Shown here one piece after another: positions 44,453 to 53,837 of a DNA stretch of 64,000 nt. Every line of letters begins with the position of its first letter. Within the stretch, counting starts at the first letter, position 1. A program made the translations under genes and the position numbers. The stretch spans positions 2,985,505 through 3,049,504 of the forward strand of contig NZ_CP056123.1 in assembly GCF_018219155.1 (NCBI RefSeq), given 5' to 3'. The notes beneath the pieces were generated by a model, which saw nothing but the letters and a program-made list of their open reading frames with translations, was not told where the DNA came from and searched no databases. This stretch comes from Moritella sp. 24 (GTDB taxonomy: Bacteria > Pseudomonadota > Gammaproteobacteria > Enterobacterales > Moritellaceae).

Positions 44453-44482
44453 GCCTATTTGTTAACTCGAATAGGCTTTTTT
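44453..44482 (+). terminator. tcyP terminator
   Basis: GCCTATT (44453-44459) pairs with AATAGGC (44470-44476), followed by six T (44477-44482). A classical intrinsic terminator; the convergent EAL gene ends eight bases further on. Confidence 0.88.
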
Positions 44483-44489
44483 ACATCTG

Positions 44490-46388
44490 CTAATTATTTA
44501 TTTTATTGCTCGAGCTATTTAACGAGCTATTTAACGAATTGTGCATGTACTGGCGTGAAAATGCACCCACACTCATAGGCCGACCAAAATGATAGCCTTG
44601 ATACACATGCCCACCCGCACGTTGAATAAAATTAGCCTGTTCTTTATCTTCAATACCTTCTGCTACGACCGTCAAGTTAAATGCTTTTGCCATTGAAATA
44701 ATAGCCGTCACTAAATGTTGATTGACGACAGACGTTTCTAAGCTAGCAATAAAGCTACGATCAATTTTCACTATACTAAACGGAAAACGATGGATATAAC
44801 TTAACGAAGAATAGCCAGTGCCAAAGTCATCTAAAGCAATACGAATACCTAATGCATCAATACGTTTTAGCACATTTAAGATCACTTCTTGATCATCCAT
44901 AAAGACATTTTCAGTGATCTCAACCTCAAGTGATTTAGCACTCACATTATATGTTTTCAATAATGTTTCAATTTTATCAACTAAGGTTAAATCCGTTAAT
45001 TGCAACGGCGAAAGGTTTACAGCAACAAAGAAGTCATCATCATATGAACGCTGCCAACTGGCCAGTTGCTTAATTGCAGAGCGTAACACGAAATAACCGA
45101 TTTCGATCATCATCCCCGACTCTTCCGCAATAGGAATAAATGTATCAGGGCCAACAGAACCAAGTAACGGATTATGCCAGCGTAATAGCGCTTCAGAGCC
45201 GATCAGCTTTTCATTTTGCACATCAAATAATGGTTGATAATGTAAACTTAACTCCTCATTCACCAACGCATGCATTAATTGTGATTCAAGCTGAAAACGA
45301 TCCATTAATTCCGCTTTTAAAGAAACATCAAAAAACTGATAATCTCTATTGTGTGTTTGGCATTCTGACGCCGCCACGCTGGTATTATGCATGAGTTCTA
45401 AAAAACTATTACCATGCTCAGGATAATAAGAAATGCCTATACAGCGTGTTAAATTAATATAATGATGTTGAAATGAAACAGTCTCACTAAATTCAGCAAG
45501 TAAGCTATTAATTGCCTCCATCAGTGTGACAATTAAATTCTCATTCTCTTGTTGATACACCAGAGCGAAATCGTCATCTGATAATAAGGCAAGATAGACA
45601 CCCTCAGGGCATAACGACTTCAATTTATCAGCCACATAACAAGTAATATGCTGTGAGCATAACAAACCTAAATTATTACGAATTTGAGTTAAATTAGTGA
45701 TACGTAAATGCATCAGTGCCGTTTTATTTTCACTAATGAGAATATGTTCATTAAAGTATTTTTCTAACTCATGAATATTAGGTAATCCAGTTAATCCGTT
45801 TCTATATTTTTGATGTTGAATAACTTGTTCTGCAGCCGCGTATTTATCTAATGCTTTAGCCAATTGGTTATTGACCACTTCAAGCTCTGCAGTTCGTTGC
45901 GTTACCTTTTCTTCTAATACGTATTGCTGATATAAAATGGTAAGACTATTTTCAACCATCTGTTTGAATAACTTTAATAGTTGAAGGTCTGAGTCAGTAT
46001 AACCATTTTCTTTATTATCCAATATACAGATCGTGCCAAACGGCTTCCCTGTCGGCCAATTTACCGGTAAACCGCAATAAGAAATCAAGCCAAGTTTTGC
46101 ATCTGGATTATCACACCAACGCGACGTTTTTAACGCATTTTCGATGATCAGAGGTTGTTGTGAGCGAATGACTTCTTTACACAATAAATTTGCGTTTAAA
46201 GATTCTTGGTCACCGATACAAAAAGGATTATCTTGATGCTGATTCGTCACACAAACATCAATAGTATCACTGCTTAAACGCATGATAAGAGATGTCGGCA
46301 CTGACGAAATATCAGCGATATGTTCAATTAATCCTTGCCAATTTTTCAGAATCTCTGAGGGTATCTCAAGATTACGATAGCTTTCCAT
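44490..46388 (-). CDS. GAF-GGDEF(degenerate)-EAL cyclic di-GMP phosphodiesterase
   Basis: Cytoplasmic signalling protein of 632 residues. An N-terminal GAF domain (about 15-165, with PFCIGDQESLNANLLCKEVI) is followed by a coiled coil and a GGDEF-like domain (about 210-350) in which GGDEF has become SDDDF (LALLSDDDFAL), so it should not make cyclic di-GMP. The EAL domain (about 370-615) keeps EALLRWHNPLLGS, VNLSPLQL, VEITENVF, DDFGTGYSSL, KIDRSFI, VAEGIED and QGYHFGRPM, so it should hydrolyse it. The ATG at 46388 has GAAAGAG upstream; a TTG 33 bases earlier is the alternative. The GAF ligand is unknown. Confidence 0.92.
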   Translation of the reverse strand: MESYRNLEIPSEILKNWQGLIEHIADISSVPTSLIMRLSSDTIDVCVTNQHQDNPFCIGDQESLNANLLCKEVIRSQQPLIIENALKTSRWCDNPDAKLGLISYCGLPVNWPTGKPFGTICILDNKENGYTDSDLQLLKLFKQMVENSLTILYQQYVLEEKVTQRTAELEVVNNQLAKALDKYAAAEQVIQHQKYRNGLTGLPNIHELEKYFNEHILISENKTALMHLRITNLTQIRNNLGLLCSQHITCYVADKLKSLCPEGVYLALLSDDDFALVYQQENENLIVTLMEAINSLLAEFSETVSFQHHYINLTRCIGISYYPEHGNSFLELMHNTSVAASECQTHNRDYQFFDVSLKAELMDRFQLESQLMHALVNEELSLHYQPLFDVQNEKLIGSEALLRWHNPLLGSVGPDTFIPIAEESGMMIEIGYFVLRSAIKQLASWQRSYDDDFFVAVNLSPLQLTDLTLVDKIETLLKTYNVSAKSLEVEITENVFMDDQEVILNVLKRIDALGIRIALDDFGTGYSSLSYIHRFPFSIVKIDRSFIASLETSVVNQHLVTAIISMAKAFNLTVVAEGIEDKEQANFIQRAGGHVYQGYHFGRPMSVGAFSRQYMHNSLNSSLNSSSNKINN

Positions 46389-46738
46389 GTCACATGACTC
46401 TTTCAATATTACGCAATACAACGGTACGATAAGAAAGATACTTATAATCTAAAACATTAAAATTTTAAAGGCTTATTTACCTTGTTTAATCAAATATATC
46501 ATATACATAGACATGACTGCATGTAATACAATCTATTCCATATTTTTCTTTATAATAAACCTGATTTTACTACTGTTACTATAAAGTGAGTGAATATACA
46601 TTATGTGTTCCCATAATAAATCCACAATCACTTATTAATAGTTATCGTTTATATTTCAATTTTAAAACGAACAATAACCACTAAGGAGATATAAATATAC
46701 CATACTAAAAACAACAAAATAGAAGATGGATAAATACA
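46389..46738. other. Intergenic region between the EAL gene and the 583-residue protein gene
   Basis: The 350 bases are very AT-rich and hold the divergent promoters. A strong AGGAG at about 46684-46688 is not followed by a start codon within range. I see no hairpin, repeat or small gene that can be supported. Confidence 0.5.
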
Positions 46739-48490
46739 ATGAAACGGATTTTAATTGTAGGCACTTTTGTTGCAGCAATTGCAACAGGGAGTTATTTACT
46801 CACACAAAAAACACCACTTAGTACGCAAACGGTATTAAATTACATTCCAGAAAACACCGCGTTATTCTCAGGCCAATTAACACCCTTTCCTATAAAGAAT
46901 TATATTAACTCAATGGCGGGTATCGACAGCCATTCTCCTAACGATATCATCACATCGATATATGAAAGTGAAAATTACGATCCAACAAATACCAAACTCA
47001 ACTTTTTTCTGAACTTAGCTCAACGCTATATCGACAACATGCAAGATGCAGAGGCATTTATAGCGACGTTCGGCCTAGCAGAAGAAATACAAGGTTACTT
47101 TTATACCTTAGGTGCTATTCCTGTATTAAAAATAGATGTCATCGATCCCGATGCGATATGGGCACTGTTAGATAACGCAGAAGCAGAGAGCGGATTTACC
47201 CATAAACAACGTCAAATAAAGCAACGGGATTACCGTGTTTACGCGCTAACAGAAGAGGCAAACACAGACCTATTAGAGTTAATTGTTAGCCAGCATGATA
47301 AGGTATTAACTATTACCTTTAATACCAAGTTAAATACGCCATTACTGTTAGAACATGCTCTCGGATTGACCCCAATAGCTAACTCACTAGCCAACTCAAA
47401 TACGCTTGATAATTTGATTGAAAAACACGGTTTTGTATCGCAGTCCATTAGCTATATAAATCATCAAGCGCTAATTCAAGCGATCACATCACCAAGCGAC
47501 AGTTTACTTGGTCAGCATATTTCGACACTAAGCGCACAGCAAGATCAAGCAGCGCTACAAATATATCAGCTTCCTCAGTGTAAAAGCGAATTCACCAATA
47601 TTGCCAATAATTGGCCACGAACTGTCTTTGGTTTTAACAAGTTTGAAGTTGGTGAAGACTCGGCAACATTCGATATGTCAATGATCGTGGAAAGTAACAA
47701 CCAGACCATATTAACCGCCTTAACACAAATGACAGGCTTTATTCCTGATTACGTTAACGATCTAAACAATACCGTTTTAGCCCTTGGGCTCGGTGTCGAT
47801 GTCGGTAATTTATCACGAGCCGCCAGTGATATTTGGAATGAGTTACAGCAACCAAATTACCTCTGCCCGCCTTTGCAGGAAATCCAATCCACACTTGAAC
47901 AATATAATCCAATCATGCTTAGTGTGATGACTGCGATGGCCAATGGTATTAAAGGCGTTTCTGGCGCCATTATTGATTACAGCTTAGATAAAAATAAAAG
48001 TGCAGTGACCATTAAAAGTTTAGATGCCATCATAAGCTTATCAGCTAATGATCCAAGAACGCTATTTAATATAATCTCAAGCTTAAGACCTGAGTTGGCT
48101 GATATGAAATTACCTGCAAACGGTAATATACTCGAACTATCATCACTCATACCCATGTCACCACTACCGGGGATCAACCCCAAACTAATCATGCATAAAG
48201 AGCACATGGTTATATTTAACGGTGATAAAGCAAAAAAAGTGGCTATCGCACTCGGTGAAAAGCCAATTACCGCAACAGGCTTATACAGCCTATCAATTGA
48301 TTACAGTAAAGCATTTACACCACTGGTCACTGCGGCGGAATTGAGCGGGCAAGATATACCACCAGAACTTGAAGATTTAAAACATTACAATCTACGTTTC
48401 AACACTGGTTTACAGATAAATGAACAAGGTATTGAGGTCACTTCTTTTATCGATTCAAAGCCAAACTCTAAACCAAAAACGATGCCATGA
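46739..48490 (+). CDS. Envelope-anchored protein of unknown function
   Basis: Protein of 583 residues with one N-terminal hydrophobic segment (about 4-22, ILIVGTFVAAIATGSYLL) that could be an uncleaved anchor, and a long soluble part facing the periplasm. The opening (LNYIPENTALFSGQLTPFPI) and repeated alpha/beta segments resemble large uncharacterised envelope proteins of the DUF3352 type, but the match is by impression only. Two similar segments (FNKFEVGEDSATFDMSMIVE and IDYSKAFTPLVTAAELSG) suggest internal duplication, unproven. It is monocistronic. I do not assign a function. Confidence 0.7.
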   Translation: MKRILIVGTFVAAIATGSYLLTQKTPLSTQTVLNYIPENTALFSGQLTPFPIKNYINSMAGIDSHSPNDIITSIYESENYDPTNTKLNFFLNLAQRYIDNMQDAEAFIATFGLAEEIQGYFYTLGAIPVLKIDVIDPDAIWALLDNAEAESGFTHKQRQIKQRDYRVYALTEEANTDLLELIVSQHDKVLTITFNTKLNTPLLLEHALGLTPIANSLANSNTLDNLIEKHGFVSQSISYINHQALIQAITSPSDSLLGQHISTLSAQQDQAALQIYQLPQCKSEFTNIANNWPRTVFGFNKFEVGEDSATFDMSMIVESNNQTILTALTQMTGFIPDYVNDLNNTVLALGLGVDVGNLSRAASDIWNELQQPNYLCPPLQEIQSTLEQYNPIMLSVMTAMANGIKGVSGAIIDYSLDKNKSAVTIKSLDAIISLSANDPRTLFNIISSLRPELADMKLPANGNILELSSLIPMSPLPGINPKLIMHKEHMVIFNGDKAKKVAIALGEKPITATGLYSLSIDYSKAFTPLVTAAELSGQDIPPELEDLKHYNLRFNTGLQINEQGIEVTSFIDSKPNSKPKTMP

Positions 48491-48727
48491 GTCGATATTT
48501 TAAGTTTTGATAGCATTTAACAATCACTTAAGTCACCCACATGACTAAAGGGATCGTTTTTTGTAAGGCTACGTAAAAAACACCTATTTTATAATATACA
48601 CCATGCTATTTTACGACCTTGTATTATTAATTATCAATATGGCTTAACCCTAAATTAGTAGGCGCACAAACCTTAAAAATGCGCTAATAATAGAAACCTG
48701 CGATAATCACATGGAATGGAAATAAAA

Positions 48728-49021
48728 ATGATTGTGTTCACGATAGACTCTATCAGTTCGATCTGTGCGTTACTAAAAGATAGCGCGGTACCGCAACCAA
48801 CAGACATTTTTTTTGATGATGGGCTTAAGCGACACAAAGTAACCGAGTTTAACCTTGTGGAGCAATGTTTTGATGTCAATGGAATGTACCAAACCCACAC
48901 TGTCGGATATAAAATGAATTTAATCACAGGCAGTATGCTAAAGCTTGATATTAATGGGGAACTATTAATCGATATTAATGAAGAACTATTAAATATACTA
49001 CCTCCCGAAAAAATAGCTTAA
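48728..49021 (+). CDS. Small hypothetical protein
   Basis: Protein of 97 residues without signal or membrane segment: a mostly beta pattern (MIVFTIDSISSICALLKDSA, then VTEFNLVEQCFDVNGMYQTH). I do not recognise a family. A duplicated short segment, LDINGELLIDINEELLNIL, is seen near the C terminus. The start at ATG 48728 is preferred because GGAA (48718-48721) stands six bases before it; an ATG at 48716 would overlap that site. A symmetric terminator follows. A homologue search is needed to show it is a real gene. Confidence 0.6.
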   Translation: MIVFTIDSISSICALLKDSAVPQPTDIFFDDGLKRHKVTEFNLVEQCFDVNGMYQTHTVGYKMNLITGSMLKLDINGELLIDINEELLNILPPEKIA

Positions 49022-49038
49022 GTACCTCCTCTAGAATT

Positions 49039-49073
49039 AAAGTACTCGATATAAAAGATGATTCGAGTACTTT
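49039..49073. terminator. Terminator between the small hypothetical gene and the OmpA-type gene
   Basis: Perfect 11-base arms AAAGTACTCGA (49039-49049) and TCGAGTACTTT (49063-49073) with a 13-base loop. On the plus strand it is followed by ATTTTCT. It can end both the plus-strand gene and the convergent Tad operon. Confidence 0.8.
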
Positions 49074-49084
49074 ATTTTCTATTC

Positions 49085-49717
49085 TTAAAATACCTCAACT
49101 CTGCGATTCTTTTTACGACCTTCAGCACTCTTGTTATCTTCCAAGGGTTCTCCCTCGCCTTCACTCGCTAGTTCGAAGTTGTTCTCAGTCATGCCTTTAT
49201 CCACTAAATATTGCTTGGTGGCGATAGCACGTTGCATCCCAAGACGGCGATTATAGGCCTTATCTCCGGTACTATCCGTGTGACCAGTCAACTCAATCAC
49301 ATCGGTGTTCATTTTTAAACTATTGACGACTTTGTCTAAAATAAGAATCGATTCAGGGGTCAGCAGATGTCGATCAAAATCAAAATAAACACGTGCAATC
49401 AACTCCTTATCCGATGATGCGTTGATTGATAATAATCGCATTGCATCTAAATATTCCATACACTGGCTATCAACCCCCACTTTCTCTGCGCGTTTAGCTA
49501 AAGTAAGTCTGAGTGCTTTATCATTTACATCTTGGTTTATTTGTAAATAGCCATTACGGTGATAACCAATTGCAGTCACTTGCTCTATCGTTATTGATTG
49601 ACTCGTATTATGACTTTCTTGCCCACAGTACTTCACCAATAATTGATTAAAATTACTCTCGGCATTAACACTCATTGCAGTAACGCATGTTAGTAATAAA
49701 AATGTATTTTTTATCAT
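49085..49717 (-). CDS. OmpA-type peptidoglycan-binding protein at the end of the tad operon
   Basis: Exported protein of 210 residues: signal peptide (MIKNTFLLLTCVTAMSVNA-E), a region of unknown fold with two Cys (about 20-95), and an OmpA C-terminal domain (about 105-210) with VYFDFDRHLLTPESILILD, the peptidoglycan-contact ELTGHTDSTGDKAYNRRLGM motif and GRKKNRRVEVF at the end. It should anchor a cell-envelope complex to the wall. It follows tadG after a 19-base gap, and OmpA-domain genes often end Tad loci in Vibrio-like bacteria, so a role in pilus assembly is likely. Confidence 0.9.
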   Translation of the reverse strand: MIKNTFLLLTCVTAMSVNAESNFNQLLVKYCGQESHNTSQSITIEQVTAIGYHRNGYLQINQDVNDKALRLTLAKRAEKVGVDSQCMEYLDAMRLLSINASSDKELIARVYFDFDRHLLTPESILILDKVVNSLKMNTDVIELTGHTDSTGDKAYNRRLGMQRAIATKQYLVDKGMTENNFELASEGEGEPLEDNKSAEGRKKNRRVEVF

Positions 49718-49736
49718 CTTAATTCCTCTGATGAAA

Positions 49737-51245
49737 CTAGTTTAAATGACGGTAATGTAATTTAGTGATGCCTTCGGTCTGAGTCCCTTTCTTAATCATG
49801 TCTTTAATTTTAATAATCAGATCATCGACATTTTTCACGTCCACAATATTTTCACTGCCAACACAATGTTGAAATGCTTGCTGTCTACTGGCATCAAATT
49901 TAATGCCTAACACTGCCATATATAAAGGCACATCTCCGTCACTAAATTCATCTTTAATCTTCTGACACAAGCCCTTACTAACCCCTCCGTAATCAACCAA
50001 ACTTTTAAACGTTTGTGTATAAGGAGATTCCACACCGTCACTCAAAATAAGCAGCATTTTAATCCTATTTTTATAGGCTTCTTTCTCTTTTGGCGTGACA
50101 TATTTATTCCGTTCTTGCTGTAATAATTGTGCACCTTGTATGACCCCTTGATACACAGACGTGCCACCAAACGCTTTCATTCCTTTGATCGCATTTAACT
50201 TATTTATATTCTCCGTCATCGGAATCGTATGAAAAGCTGAGTTACAAGAATACTGACTCCATAACTTATTACGGCTATAATAATTAGCTTCTGGGTGCAG
50301 TTTTATATTACTTATTTTATCGACAAATACATTATTAACGGTTTTAGCGACATCCACATATTTATAAGGATCTGGGTGTATATATTGCGTCTTATTAGCA
50401 ACACTATAAATGGTTCTCAAATCGTTCTGTGTCACACCTCGACAGTATCGACTATCTCTCCAGCAGTTTGAAAACATTTGGTATGTAAGGCTACTTACCT
50501 GTCTTGTCCAGTTAACATCTTCATAAGGGGTATAATTCGCACTATTATTTCCTGAAATGAAATCTTTATAGCGAAGTTGAGTCACACACAGTTTTTTGCC
50601 ATTAACGTATCTTTGCACGCGCATATTAAATGGGACAAAACCGATTCTATTTTTACCTTTATCATCATTTTCAGCCAATATTTGTTGGCCAATTTTTAGA
50701 ACCGCATTTTTAAGCACGTCAATTTTACGATTCGAACGATCCCAACTTTGGTTCATCGAACCAGAAAAATCAGATACAAAAACAATATCCACATATTTAT
50801 CACCCGCAATTTCAGGGTAATTCCTTGCAATGGCTTTATTGACGATTGATTCCACCGATGAGAAACTCGGGATAAGTAAACTCGTAAACCAAGACTTATG
50901 CGTCGTTTTAGCATCCACGTTATATTGATAAAATGGCTTTCTCACTTTACCTACAATATCTTCCCCTTTTTTAACTGTCACCGCTAATACCGGTACATCC
51001 TTAATACCCCTAATATATGACTGCACATACTTCGTGGCGAGATCTTGTTCATAACCTGTTTTATTTTCACGATGTGCCATCGTGATCGCAAGTGCAGCCG
51101 CTTCAGATGCATCAGCAAGCCGGTTTTGCTTTTGAATATAGCGCGTGCCTTCCAGAGCCAAGAATACAGCACCAAACAAAGGCACTAATAAAAATACTAA
51201 AAAGATTGCGGCTGTACCCTGCTGTTTCGCTCTGCTAAATCTCAT
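49737..51245 (-). CDS. tadG: TadG-type pseudopilin-like protein with a VWA domain
   Basis: Protein of 502 residues. It has an N-terminal TadE/TadG-type hydrophobic helix (about 12-35, AIFLVFLLVPLFGAVFLALE) and a von Willebrand factor A domain from about 150 with a complete metal-ion-dependent adhesion motif D158-F-S160-G-S162 (FVSDFSGSM). The later part is long and Cys-containing. TadG proteins are needed for Flp fimbria assembly or anchoring. The start is at ATG 51245, directly after the tadF stop and preceded by AGGA. The VWA domain, present in the tadG of many marine bacteria, suggests metal-dependent adhesion. Confidence 0.9.
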   Translation of the reverse strand: MRFSRAKQQGTAAIFLVFLLVPLFGAVFLALEGTRYIQKQNRLADASEAAALAITMAHRENKTGYEQDLATKYVQSYIRGIKDVPVLAVTVKKGEDIVGKVRKPFYQYNVDAKTTHKSWFTSLLIPSFSSVESIVNKAIARNYPEIAGDKYVDIVFVSDFSGSMNQSWDRSNRKIDVLKNAVLKIGQQILAENDDKGKNRIGFVPFNMRVQRYVNGKKLCVTQLRYKDFISGNNSANYTPYEDVNWTRQVSSLTYQMFSNCWRDSRYCRGVTQNDLRTIYSVANKTQYIHPDPYKYVDVAKTVNNVFVDKISNIKLHPEANYYSRNKLWSQYSCNSAFHTIPMTENINKLNAIKGMKAFGGTSVYQGVIQGAQLLQQERNKYVTPKEKEAYKNRIKMLLILSDGVESPYTQTFKSLVDYGGVSKGLCQKIKDEFSDGDVPLYMAVLGIKFDASRQQAFQHCVGSENIVDVKNVDDLIIKIKDMIKKGTQTEGITKLHYRHLN

Positions 51246-51246
51246 A

Positions 51247-51774
51247 TTAACGTCCTACGATCACAGATGTGGATTGCAAATGCATTTGCTTTTGCTTTTG
51301 CTTTCCGAAAAACTGTTCAAACCAACTATCCACTTCATAACAAAGTGTGACTTGATAGAGTGGAAATAATTTACCAGCCAAATTCTTAGGCACTAATTGC
51401 GATCGACTCGTTTGCTTTAAAGAATCAGCATTATTACAAGTAGGTCCTTGTGCCACGGTACGGTTAAATGTTTGAAGTACACCTTTATTTAACGATTCAA
51501 CTCTTAATCCATAAGGTCGATTTCCCGTTAGCAAACGCGAGGCTAATATTTGCATATCATCAATATCTTGCCGATTTAATTCAAAACGTTTGTGATAAAA
51601 ACGCGTTCTTTCTTTGACGATATTCACCAAGGAGTAACTCGCACGATCTAATTCAACGCGGTTAAAAAGCTTAAAAGCAATATCACCAGTAAACAGCAAT
51701 AACGCAGCAATTAAAAATAAGACAAAAGACATTTCAATCGCAAAAACGCCTTGCTGTTTATTACCCATTATCAT
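51247..51774 (-). CDS. tadF: TadF-type pseudopilin-like protein
   Basis: Membrane-anchored protein of 175 residues with a TadE/F helix near the N terminus (QQGVFAIEMSFVLFLIAALL, then LFTGDIAFKLFNRVELDRAS). The Glu in FAIEMSF matches the pseudopilin cleavage context, GVFAIE. Two candidate Cys residues (GPTCNNAD, TLCYEVDS) lie in the periplasmic part. The start is placed at ATG 51774, with AAGG just upstream, and overlaps the tadE end by 14 bases. It works with TadE and TadG in building the Flp pilus. Confidence 0.86.
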   Translation of the reverse strand: MIMGNKQQGVFAIEMSFVLFLIAALLLFTGDIAFKLFNRVELDRASYSLVNIVKERTRFYHKRFELNRQDIDDMQILASRLLTGNRPYGLRVESLNKGVLQTFNRTVAQGPTCNNADSLKQTSRSQLVPKNLAGKLFPLYQVTLCYEVDSWFEQFFGKQKQKQMHLQSTSVIVGR

Positions 51775-52231
51775 CCCAACCTTGATGTTCTTGAACCATG
51801 ACAATTGAGCTTTTCACAGCCCGTTCACCAGTCCACGGCAGACGTAGTATGGGCGTATAACGATACGTTAATGAGTATTCAGCTAGCGGGCAGTCTTGAC
51901 AGTTAATTGTCTTGTTTTTCATGATCAGCGCTCGGTAATCTCGAAAGTAACGAATGCTCAACGTGTAATGACTAGGCTTTACGATGCTTTGCCATATCTG
52001 CCCTTTTTTAACAAACATCTGTTCAAAGCGGGTTTGATAATTCACATTATGTCGGCTGCCTTCATAAAGGCGGCTATCACGTGCAGATTCTCGCAGTGAA
52101 GACTCCGTTAAATTTATAATGTAGATAAACCGACACAATTCAAAAATGGCAAATGTACTTAAAAATAATAAAATTGATCCAAGTGCAAATTCAATCGTGA
52201 ATACACCTTTTTGGCTGTTCATTCGAATCAT
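51761..52231 (-). CDS. tadE: TadE-type pseudopilin
   Basis: Pseudopilin-like protein of 156 residues with the TadE helix near the N terminus: QKGVFTIEFALGSILLFLST, including the G|V..E cleavage context, read by the TadV-type peptidase. The remainder is periplasmic and has a CQDCPLAEY pair of cysteines. The start is taken as ATG 52231 with GAGGG seven bases before it; a TTG one codon earlier is less likely. It overlaps tadF, and follows the tadD gene after a short gap. It is required for pilus assembly in known Tad systems. Confidence 0.9.
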   Translation of the reverse strand: MIRMNSQKGVFTIEFALGSILLFLSTFAIFELCRFIYIINLTESSLRESARDSRLYEGSRHNVNYQTRFEQMFVKKGQIWQSIVKPSHYTLSIRYFRDYRALIMKNKTINCQDCPLAEYSLTYRYTPILRLPWTGERAVKSSIVMVQEHQGWDDNG

Positions 52232-52242
52232 CAAACTACCCT

Positions 52243-52935
52243 CTACAAGGCTGCAATAGCAGTAAGCAGCAGTGAAAACTCCGCATCACTGTAATCACGT
52301 TCCAAGATCTGACGCGCCGTGCCGTAATCTTTGACTTTAATCAATGCCACAGCAAGATTCATGCGTAGTCGGTCATTATCTGGTGAGCGTTCATAAATCG
52401 GTGTTAGCATCTCAATCGCCTGCTTGTATTCCTGACGAGCGATGTAGATAACGGCAATATTGTTTTTTATCGCAACATCATCAAACCCTTTTAAACGTGC
52501 TTGGTTAAACTGCTCCAATGCGTTATCGAAATCTCCTAAGCTGCCGTAAAGCACACCTAAACTGATATCAAGATCCGCATTGTTATAGCCTTGAACTTTT
52601 GCTTTTTGGTATGTACTAATAGCCAGCTCATATTGCTCTGATGCCATATATACTTTCCCAGCTAAATATAAGAATGCACTATCGCCATAACCCAATTCAG
52701 TAAGGTGTTGGGTATAAAAACGCGCAGATTCAATATCATCAAGCTTAAAATAGGTATCAGCCATTTTGGCCATTAGTGCGTTATCGTTAGGGTTAAGTTG
52801 TAATTGATTTTGATAGTAGCGACTTAATCCTTGATAATTACTGGCCGCAATCAAGTCTACCTCTCGGGTATCGACTGGCGTCTGTGAAGCACAGCCAGAG
52901 AGCAGTAAAATGACAATTAGCAGGCGACTTTTCAT
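52243..52935 (-). CDS. tadD: TadD-type TPR lipoprotein
   Basis: Lipoprotein of 230 residues with a signal ending in the lipobox L-S-G-C (MKSRLLIVILLLSGCAS), followed by about five tetratricopeptide repeats (SRYYQNQLQLNPNDNALMAK, ADTYFKLDDIESARFYTQHL, VYMASEQYELAISTYQKAKV, and more). TadD is a periplasmic or outer-membrane assembly factor, thought to help the secretin. The start at ATG 52935 gives the normal lipoprotein signal. A second ATG, at 52986, overlaps the tadC stop (TAATG) and would add a basic leader; it may be used for translational coupling. Confidence 0.9.
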   Translation of the reverse strand: MKSRLLIVILLLSGCASQTPVDTREVDLIAASNYQGLSRYYQNQLQLNPNDNALMAKMADTYFKLDDIESARFYTQHLTELGYGDSAFLYLAGKVYMASEQYELAISTYQKAKVQGYNNADLDISLGVLYGSLGDFDNALEQFNQARLKGFDDVAIKNNIAVIYIARQEYKQAIEMLTPIYERSPDNDRLRMNLAVALIKVKDYGTARQILERDYSDAEFSLLLTAIAAL

Positions 52936-52985
52936 TAGCGATAATCTCTTTCGTTGTATTAATAATTGGTTAACGAGTTTATACA

Positions 52986-53837
52986 TTAGCTACCAACATC
53001 CAGTGATATTTGCATCATCCCAGGGGCTAGAATAAGAATAACGATTGGGAACATAATTAATAAAATAAGAGGAATACTCATTTTTGCCGCCAGCTTACCG
53101 ATTTTTTCTTCCATCCCTAATACATGCATTTTTCGCATATCCTCAGCGAGATCACTGAGCACATTCGAAATCGACGTACCGTGTTGTAAGTTTTGAATCA
53201 GCGTTAGAGTAAAACTCCGGATTTCATGTGTAGGTAAACGTTCACTTAGGTCAAACAAGGCTTTTTCTAAACTTTGTACCTTTGCACCGTCAGAGGTTTT
53301 ACGAATGTGATAACAAAGGTCCTTATCAAAATCATCCAGCTCTTTACTCAAATAGCTAAGTGATGACTCGATTGTCATCCCTGTTTGAATACACACTGCC
53401 ATCATGTCTAGCATGTACGGGAGTTGACGAGACGTTTTAGCCACGACGTGTTTTTTACGCAGTGCTAATATGCCATCAGGTATAAGCAGGATGGCAATCA
53501 AGGTACCAGTGCCTAATAATATTTTACTGTCTAACTCAATATCACCAAAGATGATCAGCAACTGAGCCACCAACAAGGTGCCGAATTTTAACGGTAAGTA
53601 ATACTTGGCTAATTGTGAATTATAAATACCCGCATCAATCAGTTTATTCTTAAGGTCAACATGATGCTTATGCCCGATTGAAGTGAAAAACAAATTTATT
53701 TTTGATAGTGCTCGCTGTTCACGCTCATGCAAGAAATGATTAATATTACTTTTCAATAACTGCTTATTAATAACGACAGTTACTGTGTAAGCGATGGCGA
53801 TACTCACGATGACAAGTAAGGCTATAATCCCAATCAT
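52986..53837 (-). CDS. tadC: TadC-type inner-membrane platform protein
   Basis: Inner-membrane protein of 283 residues in the GspF/TadC family. It has an N-terminal helix, a cytoplasmic helical domain (about 120-250, with PYMLDMMAVCIQTGMTIESS and LIQNLQHGTSISNVLSDLAE), and C-terminal helices (IPLILLIMFPIVILILAPGM). It pairs with TadB to form the platform driven by TadA. The start at ATG 53837 overlaps the tadB stop (TAATG), with GAGAGGGG upstream as ribosome binding site. Confidence 0.92.
   Translation of the reverse strand: MIGIIALLVIVSIAIAYTVTVVINKQLLKSNINHFLHEREQRALSKINLFFTSIGHKHHVDLKNKLIDAGIYNSQLAKYYLPLKFGTLLVAQLLIIFGDIELDSKILLGTGTLIAILLIPDGILALRKKHVVAKTSRQLPYMLDMMAVCIQTGMTIESSLSYLSKELDDFDKDLCYHIRKTSDGAKVQSLEKALFDLSERLPTHEIRSFTLTLIQNLQHGTSISNVLSDLAEDMRKMHVLGMEEKIGKLAAKMSIPLILLIMFPIVILILAPGMMQISLDVGS

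Noticed and set aside
46682-46720. Hidden small gene after a strong AGGAG
   Set aside because: No start codon occurs at a usable distance.
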